Positions 1-5,232 of a stretch of 6,256 nucleotides of DNA are shown one piece after another (within the stretch, counting starts at the first letter, position 1; each line of letters begins with the position of its first letter). The translations under genes were made by a program, and so were the position numbers. The notes beneath the pieces were generated by a model. It searched no databases, had not been told where the DNA came from, and worked only from the letters and a program-made list of their open reading frames with translations. Location: contig JAOZRC010000337.1 in the NCBI GenBank assembly GCA_029940345.1, positions 1 through 6,256 of the forward strand, written 5' to 3'. The stretch comes from Desulfobacterales bacterium (lineage in GTDB: Bacteria; Desulfobacterota; Desulfobacteria; Desulfobacterales; JAUCGF01).

Positions 1-52
1 TTCATTGGGTATTTATCCTGCCGATACCATACGCTAAAACGAATTGCTTAAT
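1..52 (-). other. Possible start of the next operon gene (expected DppF/OppF ATPase), cut by the window edge
   Basis: Downstream of the ATPase gene's TGA there are only 52 bases. On the minus strand an ATG lies at 5-3, preceded by AGGA at 19-16 with a 10-base spacer, so a gene could start here. An earlier ATG near position 30 reads only five codons before a stop. Family operons usually continue with a second ATPase (DppF/OppF), and no terminator hairpin is visible between the D gene and the edge. Only the start codon and two further bases are inside, so the identity is pure inference from gene order. Confidence 0.25.
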
Positions 53-1030
53 TCAGACGTTTATAAGCGGATGCACGCAACGCACTTCCCGTCCGGGCGA
101 CAGGATTTTTAACTCCGGCGTTTGCATACATTCCTTATCGGCGCGGGGACAGCGTTCACGGAAAGCGCATCCCGGGGGGACGTTCAATAAAGATGGCGTC
201 ATTCCGGGGATCTGGAAAAGGGGTTTGCCGCGCTGGTTGCGACTCGGAACTGATCCTATCAGACCGTGGGTGTAGTGATGCAGCGGATGATCAAGGACAT
301 CATCCGTGCCGCCCTGTTCGACAATGCGTCCGGCATACATCACACAGATACGATTCGCTAATCCGGCCACTACGGTGAGATCGTGCGTAATCCAGATAAC
401 GGCAGTTCCCGAGACGCAGCATAGACTTTGGGCTTCATGCAGAATTTGTCCCTGGATGGTGACATCTAAGGCTGTTGTGGGTTCATCGGCGATGATCAGA
501 TCGGGTTTGTTAAGAAAAGCGATGGCAATGGCCACGCGCTGGCGCATTCCGCCGGAAAATTGATGTGGATAAGCGCGCAGGCGTTCATCCGCGGATGCGA
601 TGCCAACTTGGCTCAAGGCGTCGCGGGCGCGTTGGCGGGCAGCGTCGCGAGATATTTTTTCATGCGCTAAGATGGCTTCGATCATTTGGGTGTCAATCCG
701 CAGCACCGGATTTAAAGTCATCATCGGGTCTTGAAAGATCATGGCAATGCGGGAGCCGCGTATCGTGCGCCATTCTTTTGCCGAATTTGACACCAGGTCG
801 CGCCCCTGGAAAAGAATGCGTCCGCTGGCGATGCGCCCCGGCGGATCAATCAGACCGAGGATTGAAAAACCGGTGACCGTTTTACCGCATCCGGATTCAC
901 CCACCAATCCGAGAATTTCACCCTTGCGGACCGCAAAACTGACATCGTTCACCGCTTTGACCACACCGGCTTTGGTAAAAAAAGAGGTGTGCAGGTTTTC
1001 GACTTTTAGGGTAACCGCTTCGTCGTTCAT
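53..1030 (-). CDS. dppD: Peptide/nickel-type ABC importer ATP-binding protein, DppD/OppD family
   Basis: Cytoplasmic ATPase subunit that powers a family-5 ABC importer, normally as a heterodimer with a DppF/OppF partner. All nucleotide-binding motifs are intact in the 325-residue product: Walker A GESGCGKT (44-51), Q-loop IFQDP (Gln100), signature FSGGMRQR (158-165), Walker B LIIADEP with catalytic Glu183, D-loop TALD (186-189) and switch His216. After the ATPase core comes the OppD/DppD-specific C-terminal extension, with cysteines at 288, 294, 301 and 318 in the CxxxxxCPxxxxxxC...C arrangement that can hold an iron-sulfur cluster in this family. Length is typical (about 320-340). The ATG overlaps the stop of the upstream permease gene by four bases (ATGA), with GAGG eight bases before it, which fixes the start. 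The D subfamily assignment is firm; the substrate is not, and the symbol denotes the family rather than proven dipeptide transport. Confidence 0.95.
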   Translation of the reverse strand: MNDEAVTLKVENLHTSFFTKAGVVKAVNDVSFAVRKGEILGLVGESGCGKTVTGFSILGLIDPPGRIASGRILFQGRDLVSNSAKEWRTIRGSRIAMIFQDPMMTLNPVLRIDTQMIEAILAHEKISRDAARQRARDALSQVGIASADERLRAYPHQFSGGMRQRVAIAIAFLNKPDLIIADEPTTALDVTIQGQILHEAQSLCCVSGTAVIWITHDLTVVAGLANRICVMYAGRIVEQGGTDDVLDHPLHHYTHGLIGSVPSRNQRGKPLFQIPGMTPSLLNVPPGCAFRERCPRADKECMQTPELKILSPGREVRCVHPLINV

Positions 1031-1971
1031 TTTTGCAGCCTCGGATTTAAAACATCACGCAACTGATCGCCCACCAGGTTGATACTCACAATTGTAATTA
1101 AAAGTGCTACACCGGGGAAAAAGCTGATCCAGTATTTGCCGCTTAACATATACTCAAAGCCGTTGGCAATTAAAAGTCCCAGCGAAGGCTCTGTAATCGG
1201 CAGGCCGAGGCCCAAAAACGAAAGGGTGGCTTCCAGCGCAATGGCGTGCGCTACCTGAACAGTCGCCACCACGATGAGCGGTGGGAGGCAATTGGGCAGC
1301 AAGTGCCGAAAGACAATCCGCTTATGGCTTAATGCCAGGCAAACGGCTGCTTCGATATATTCCTTGCGACGCTCAACCAAGGCGGTTCCCCGAACAGTGC
1401 GGGCGTAATACGCCCACTGCGCGGCAATCAGGGCGATGATTATTTTGTCAACGCCCTGCCCCAATATAGCGAGAAGCACCAGTGCGGTGAGAATCGCCGG
1501 GAAACTGAGCTGTATATCGACAATGCGCATGATCAAGGTGTCTATGCGCCCACCGAAATAAGCGGCTGTCAGTCCCATGGAGCCGCCGAATATCAATGCC
1601 AGTAAGGCGCTCATAGCGCCAACGCTCAGACTGGTGCGCAAACCGAAAAAGATGCCGCTTAGCATGTCGCGTCCCTGGTCATCGGTCCCCAGCCAGTAGG
1701 TGTATCCATACGCCATATTTTTTTCACCGGGCGGCAAGCGATTATCCATAATGTCCAATTGCGCCAGATCGTAAGGGTCCTGTGGGGTTAAGAAAGGTGC
1801 CAGAATCGCAATCCCGATCAGCATGATAAACAAAGCCAAGCCAGCCAAAGCGACCTTGCTTTCGCAAAAGTCAGATACAAAGCGGCGCAGGGGCGTTTCA
1901 ACGTCCGATGAAGAAACGACATTCAGTTCCGCATTCTGATCAGGAACAGGATGGTTTTCAGGTGTGCTCAT
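1027..1971 (-). CDS. dppC: Peptide/nickel-type ABC importer permease, DppC/OppC family
   Basis: Inner-membrane permease subunit that pairs with the DppB-like protein to form the channel. The 314-residue product begins with a hydrophilic cytoplasmic tail of about 37 residues. A first membrane helix (about 38-61) is followed by the periplasmic segment and the family hallmark LGTDDQGRDMLSG (94-106), then about five more helices (roughly 113-138, 145-170, 175-190, 232-255, 285-303). The cytoplasmic EAA coupling loop is at 205-227 (YIEAA...HLLPN), and the C-terminus has the usual GDQLRDVLNPR (301-311). One oddity: the glycine normally four positions after the last Ala-Ala of the EAA motif is Ala213. 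The start ATG overlaps the stop of dppB by ATGA, with GGGAG about ten bases upstream, so translation is probably coupled on both sides. The family call is certain; the transported compound is unknown. Confidence 0.95.
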   Translation of the reverse strand: MSTPENHPVPDQNAELNVVSSSDVETPLRRFVSDFCESKVALAGLALFIMLIGIAILAPFLTPQDPYDLAQLDIMDNRLPPGEKNMAYGYTYWLGTDDQGRDMLSGIFFGLRTSLSVGAMSALLALIFGGSMGLTAAYFGGRIDTLIMRIVDIQLSFPAILTALVLLAILGQGVDKIIIALIAAQWAYYARTVRGTALVERRKEYIEAAVCLALSHKRIVFRHLLPNCLPPLIVVATVQVAHAIALEATLSFLGLGLPITEPSLGLLIANGFEYMLSGKYWISFFPGVALLITIVSINLVGDQLRDVLNPRLQK

Positions 1972-2945
1972 GCCTTTATATCTCCCAGGCGGACACGGGG
2001 ATCAAGAATGGAATACAGGATGTCAACTGTAAAATTGATCAAAATGAACATCACCACCGTAATGAGCAGATAGGCGACGATAACGGGCCGATCCAGCACG
2101 CCGATGGAATCGATGATCAATTTACCCATTCCCGGCCATGCAAAAACCGTTTCCGTTACAACCGCAAATGCGATCACATTACCCAATTCCAGACCCAGCA
2201 CCGTAACCACCGGGATGAGGATATTTTTAAGCACATGCACGCCGATCACCCGGAAATTGCTCAATCCCTTGGCGCGGGCAAATTTGACGTAGTCAAATTG
2301 TAGATTTTCACGGGTTCCGGCGCGAGTGAGCCGGATGGTTAAAGAGAGTTTAAAAAGGCCGAGGTTAAAAGCTGGCAGGATAATATGGGAGAGACCGTCC
2401 AGGGTGAGAAAACTGACTGGCACGCCCCAGACATCAACGCAGGCGCCGCGTCCCGAAGCCGGGAGCCATCCAAGGATAACGGCAAAAAGCATAATCAGCA
2501 TCAAGCCCACCCAAAAGGTCGGCAGGCTAAAACCGAGAATCGAACCGCTCATAATTGCACGGCCGGTGATGCTTTCGGATTTGATGCCGGCGATCATGCC
2601 CAGGGGGATGCCGAGGATCACCGCAATAAACATGGCCCCAAACGCCAATTCCAGGGTTGCGGGCATACGCTGTACAATCAATTTCAGCGCCGGCTCGTTG
2701 AAAACGAAAGAATTGCCCAAGTCGCCTTTCAGAGCATTGATGAAAAACACCCCGTATTGTTCCCACATAGGGCGATCAAGGCCCAGGGCTTTGACTGCAT
2801 CCGCGTATTCCTGGGGCGTCGCTTCGGGGCTGATCAAAATATCCACCGGATTGCCAATGGCGTAAACCCCAATAAACACCAATAGCGACATGAGCAGCAA
2901 GACCGCCGCACTTTGGAACGTGCGGCGGATAATGAAGACGAGCAT
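1968..2945 (-). CDS. dppB: Peptide/nickel-type ABC importer permease, DppB/OppB family
   Basis: Inner-membrane permease, partner of the DppC-like protein. From the chosen start the product is 325 residues, the family norm. It opens with the standard N-terminal helix (MLVFIIRRTFQSAAVLLLMS, running to about residue 30). Further helices lie near 97-121, 132-160, 187-203, 242-266 and 287-311. The cytoplasmic coupling loop is YVKFARAKG (219-227), with conserved Gly227; FAWPGMGKL (268-276) and the terminal YSILDPRVRLG (311-321) are typical DppB signatures. The reading frame stays open another 30 codons to a TTG at 3035. That extension is encoded by the upstream repeat element and has no family likeness, so the ATG at 2945 is preferred; its Shine-Dalgarno is weak (AGG six bases upstream). 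Weak initiation and a 246-base gap after the binding-protein gene fit the lower permease expression usual in such operons. The stop overlaps the dppC start. Confidence 0.94.
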   Translation of the reverse strand: MLVFIIRRTFQSAAVLLLMSLLVFIGVYAIGNPVDILISPEATPQEYADAVKALGLDRPMWEQYGVFFINALKGDLGNSFVFNEPALKLIVQRMPATLELAFGAMFIAVILGIPLGMIAGIKSESITGRAIMSGSILGFSLPTFWVGLMLIMLFAVILGWLPASGRGACVDVWGVPVSFLTLDGLSHIILPAFNLGLFKLSLTIRLTRAGTRENLQFDYVKFARAKGLSNFRVIGVHVLKNILIPVVTVLGLELGNVIAFAVVTETVFAWPGMGKLIIDSIGVLDRPVIVAYLLITVVMFILINFTVDILYSILDPRVRLGDIKA

Positions 2946-2988
2946 AGGGAGCCTGTTTAAAAAATTTCGACTTGTGCGGTTGAATTTA

Positions 2989-3165
2989 ATGTAGGGTGGG
3001 CATTGCCGGAAAACAAACTTTGAATATAGCACCAATCCAGGTCGGCGATGCCCACCATTTAATAAAAATCGGTGGGCAAAGGCTGTTTCTTTTAACGAAG
3101 TCTGTCGCTTTGCCTAATCTACCGCGCTAAACAAAATAAGTGCCAAAACATTGCCCACCCTACAT
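2989..3165. repeat. MITE-like inverted-repeat element with 'gtagggtgggca' ends
   Basis: The left end (2989-3005) and the right end (3149-3165) are inverted copies matching at 16 of 17 positions, sharing the core atgtagggtgggca. Inside, a second palindrome uses the same word: tgcccacc at 3049-3056 faces ggtgggca at 3071-3078 across a 14-base loop. The octamer TGCCCACC therefore occurs four times in alternating orientation within 177 bases. A short gcaaag/ctttgc pair (3076-3081, 3108-3113) adds further folding. There is no open reading frame for a transposase. From general memory, GTAGGGTGGGCA-type palindromes recur as short dispersed repeats in several bacterial genomes; I cannot confirm copy number here. 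No clear target-site duplication is visible beyond an ambiguous AT. Confidence 0.7.
3049..3078. repeat. Internal hairpin of the repeat element
   Basis: An eight-base perfect stem (tgcccacc with ggtgggca) encloses a 14-base A/T-rich loop that can extend by a few T:A pairs. In the operon transcript it would fold between the binding-protein and permease cistrons. It lacks a following U tract, so it looks more like an mRNA-stabilising or attenuating hairpin than an intrinsic terminator. Confidence 0.6.
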
Positions 3166-3191
3166 ATCAGCAACCGTACAGATTGATAGAT

Positions 3192-4766
3192 TTACTTCGC
3201 TTCCCGCACAGCCGAGGCCAGGGTGTAACCATCCGTACGTGCTGTAAATGTCAGCCCTTTGCGCATTCCCCAGATATTCACCTGGTAATGCAGTGGAATG
3301 ATGCCCAAATCTTGCATAGCGATTTCTGTGGCTTTAACCAGCAATTGTTTATGCTTTTCACGATCCACGGTGCGTAACGCTTCTTCAAGCGCCTCATCAA
3401 GCGCTTTGTTAGAAAAACGGCCTCGATTGGTGCCGCCGTAGCCCGTTTCTTTATTATAGGTGTGCAACAACGCGCGCAAAGGCGAGGACGGCTCGCCCGT
3501 ACCGGAACCCCAGCCAACCAACATGAAGCTGAATTCAAGTTTGGTGCCGCGCGGGAAAAATACGTTTTTCGGCATGGTGTCCACTTTGGTTTTGATGCCG
3601 ATACGGGTCAGCATTTGGGCGATAGCCTGGCAAATCTTGGCGTCATTGACATAACGGTTGTTGGGGCCATGGATGGTCAGTCCGAATCCGTCGGCGTAGC
3701 CCGCCTCGGCCAGAAGCTTTTTAGCGCCTTCCGGGTCAAATTTTTCGGGTTTCAGATCAGGGCTGATGGCAAAGAAACCATCGGGCAGCAATTGTCCGGC
3801 GGCAATGGCGTTGCCTTCCATAACACGTGAAACGATAGCCGGCCGGTTTATCGCCTTGGAAATTGCCCGACGCACACGAACATCTTTAAGCGGATTTTTG
3901 TCCAGCGCTTTGCCATCTTTATCCGTCACAAAAGGCGAAACATCTCGATCGCTGTCAATATGAAGATAGATCACCCGGTTGGAAACCGATTTTGAAATGG
4001 CGAATTCAGGATTTTTTTGGAGTTTTTCGATATCGGCGGTGGGGATAAAATCAATCATATCCACATCGCCAGCCAGTAGCGCGGCCACGCGTGCGGCAGC
4101 GTTGGTCTTGGGTTGAACTATCACTTTTTCCCACGGCTCTGCGCCGCCCCAATAGTTTTCATTACGTTCATAAACAATGCGATCCCCGGGAACCCATTCG
4201 ACAAATTTATACGGTCCGGTGCCAATCATGGCTTTGCCCGAATTGTAATCCTTGGTCTCGGCACCTTGACCATGCTTTTTGGAAATGATCGTAAAGGTTG
4301 CCATGTAAGTCGGCATGAGCGGAAAAGGATCGGCGGTGGACAACCGAATCGTCAGTGGATCGACAATCTCAATTTTGTTAATATGCTTGATATAGCTTGA
4401 GAACGAGGATGGGCTGTTGGGCACTTTGGGAGCGCGCTCTAAGGTAAATTTGACATCCTCGGCGGTAAACGGAGACCCATCATGAAATTTTACACCTTTG
4501 CGGAGTTTGAATTCCCAGGTCAAATCATCAACCGGTTTCCACGAGACCGCCAGCCCGGGTTTCAGGTTTTGTTTATGATCCTGTTTAACCAGTTTGTCGA
4601 ACACCCATATTGACATCATGTTGTTGGGCGTCAGATTGTGATAATGCGGGTCCATCGAACTGGGTTCGCTTTTCAGGCCGATTTTCAAATCAGCCGTCAG
4701 ACCCCATACCGGCATTAACAACACCAGTGCCATAATCAGTACAATCACTGCCTGTCTCTGCTTCAT
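3192..4766 (-). CDS. Periplasmic substrate-binding protein of a family-5 (peptide/nickel-type) ABC importer
   Basis: Secreted ligand-binding protein that delivers its substrate to the DppB/DppC-like permeases encoded next. The 524-residue product has a Sec signal peptide: MKQR, a hydrophobic core of about 7-22, and probable cleavage after GLTA at about residue 25. There is no lipobox cysteine, so it should be soluble in the periplasm. The SBP_bac_5 signature spans about 71-112 (GLAVSW..., FKLRKGVKFHDGSPFTAEDV). Other family landmarks are EPSSMDP (34-40), GTGPYKFVEW, an ENYWGG stretch, DVRVRRAISKAINR, and a near-terminal IIPLHYQ...WGMRKGL. Length and both ends look complete. The ATG has a near-perfect AAAGGAGG (4780-4773) six bases upstream, so strong translation is expected. 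At the W-x-x-D position, where OppA and DppA use Asp to hold the ligand's alpha-amino group, it reads W419-G-S-G422. The ligand cannot be assigned; a classical dipeptide role is doubtful. Confidence 0.93.
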   Translation of the reverse strand: MKQRQAVIVLIMALVLLMPVWGLTADLKIGLKSEPSSMDPHYHNLTPNNMMSIWVFDKLVKQDHKQNLKPGLAVSWKPVDDLTWEFKLRKGVKFHDGSPFTAEDVKFTLERAPKVPNSPSSFSSYIKHINKIEIVDPLTIRLSTADPFPLMPTYMATFTIISKKHGQGAETKDYNSGKAMIGTGPYKFVEWVPGDRIVYERNENYWGGAEPWEKVIVQPKTNAAARVAALLAGDVDMIDFIPTADIEKLQKNPEFAISKSVSNRVIYLHIDSDRDVSPFVTDKDGKALDKNPLKDVRVRRAISKAINRPAIVSRVMEGNAIAAGQLLPDGFFAISPDLKPEKFDPEGAKKLLAEAGYADGFGLTIHGPNNRYVNDAKICQAIAQMLTRIGIKTKVDTMPKNVFFPRGTKLEFSFMLVGWGSGTGEPSSPLRALLHTYNKETGYGGTNRGRFSNKALDEALEEALRTVDREKHKQLLVKATEIAMQDLGIIPLHYQVNIWGMRKGLTFTARTDGYTLASAVREAK

Positions 4767-4817
4767 CTTTTTCCTCCTTTAATCAATTTATGTGAATAAC
4801 ATTTAAACCGCTTTCGT

Positions 4818-4847
4818 CTTATATATTGATATGCTTTGTAAAGTCAA
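4818..4847 (-). promoter_or_regulatory. Sigma70-like promoter of the ABC importer operon
   Basis: On the minus strand, TTGACT (4847-4842, 5 of 6 to consensus) and TATAAG (4823-4818, 5 of 6) are separated by 18 bases. Transcription would start near 4811, giving a leader of about 45 bases ending in the strong Shine-Dalgarno. Position, orientation and the two good boxes agree. Confidence 0.65.
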
Positions 4848-4853
4848 TATCAA
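4826..4853. promoter_or_regulatory. Possible operator: 7-base inverted repeat over the operon promoter
   Basis: TTGATAT (4826-4832) and ATATCAA (4847-4853) form a perfect inverted repeat with centres 21 bases apart, two helical turns. One arm sits in the promoter spacer and the other abuts the -35 box. This geometry suits a dimeric regulator, but the region is A/T-rich and such repeats can occur by chance. No regulator gene is visible in the window. Confidence 0.3.
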
Positions 4854-4984
4854 ATGGAATCAACAATCGGGGGTTAAAAAGAGGCGATATGTCCAGTGTG
4901 GAAAATTATCATTTTGATAATTCGAGAGCAGCGTCTGCAATAGGACGGAATCAACGGATAAGCCGTCATTTATATTTTCAAGTC

Positions 4985-5013
4985 TTGACCTTTATTCCCG
5001 TCACATGTATTCT
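4985..5013 (+). promoter_or_regulatory. Candidate promoter toward the AAA ATPase gene
   Basis: TTGACC (4985-4990, 5 of 6) and TATTCT (5008-5013, 4 of 6) are spaced by exactly 17 bases. Transcription from here would start near 5020, leaving a leader of roughly 210 bases that includes both hairpins before the ATPase start. The -10 box is mediocre, so this is a possibility only. Confidence 0.35.
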
Positions 5014-5046
5014 TTCAGATAATTACGGATTTGGCAATGCGCCGAA

Positions 5047-5127
5047 GGCGGAACGGCTTTCCGCCGTGCATCCTGGCAAATTGCATGCCTTTCGCACTGA
5101 AATGTAAAGCGGAAAGCCGTTCCGCTT
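5047..5127. repeat. Paired inverted hairpins, REP/BIME-like
   Basis: The left hairpin ggcggaacggctttccgcc (5047-5065) has a perfect 7-base stem and a 5-base loop (cggct). The right hairpin (5107-5127) has a perfect 8-base stem and a loop agccg. The two are inverted copies of each other, identical over 17 bases (5048-5064 against 5109-5125). They can therefore fold as two small hairpins or one long stem. In the 43 bases between them, gtgc/gcac (5066-5069, 5094-5097) and ggca/tgcc (5075-5078, 5086-5089) continue a nested stem. Two oppositely oriented palindromes separated by a short linker in an extragenic site is the layout of a BIME. No T tract follows, so it is not a standard terminator. Confidence 0.7.
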
Positions 5128-5232
5128 AAAGTGTTTGTGCATCAGTTTACCCAATATCCCCAATCTGTTACAAGCGGTCAGCTTTGGTGTTATCTTGTAA
5201 AGACAACGACTTTAACTAAAAAGGTGTTGATC

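Larger units (their letters stand above)
2946..3191. other. Intergenic gap between binding-protein and permease genes, filled by a repeat element
   Basis: This 246-base stretch separates the binding-protein stop (3192-3194) from the dppB start. Nearly three quarters of it is the inverted-repeat element at 2989-3165. No convincing sigma70 promoter was found on the minus strand. A TTGGCA box inside the element lacks a good -10 at the right spacing, so the permease genes probably depend on read-through from the promoter at 4818-4847. Confidence 0.7.
4848..5232. other. Intergenic region between divergent genes
   Basis: This 385-base stretch carries no gene I can support. A plus-strand frame open to 5107 has an internal ATG at 4889 with a modest GAGG-like site, but its translation has no recognisable family and it ends inside a repeat hairpin, so I treat it as chance. 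The region contains a candidate plus-strand promoter (4985-5013) and the paired hairpins (5047-5127). The 100 bases before the ATPase start hold only weak promoter-like boxes. Confidence 0.6.

Noticed and set aside
1908..2885. Long plus-strand open frames (up to about 179 codons) opposite dppB and dppC
   Set aside because: They are antisense to well-supported permease genes, overlap each other and have low-complexity basic or His/Gln-rich translations typical of shadow frames.
2946..3035. N-terminal extension of dppB by 30 codons
   Set aside because: It would need a TTG start inside the repeat element, has no family similarity and would precede the standard DppB N-terminal helix. The ATG at 2945 gives a protein of usual length.
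3120..3152. Internal minus-strand promoter within the repeat element (TTGGCA box)
   Set aside because: No reasonable -10 hexamer is found at 16-18 bases; only a 4 of 6 match at 19 bases.
4826..5107. Plus-strand open frame of 93 codons (or 73 from the ATG at 4889)
   Set aside because: No recognisable family or domain, it overlaps the operon promoter, and its stop lies in a repeat hairpin. Best explained as chance.
5109..5130. Intrinsic terminator at the right hairpin
   Set aside because: The stem is good but no T tract follows in either direction, and no supported gene ends here.
5168..5196. Promoter close to the AAA ATPase start (TTACAA ... TATCTT)
   Set aside because: The -35 matches consensus at only three positions; weaker than the candidate at 4985-5013.
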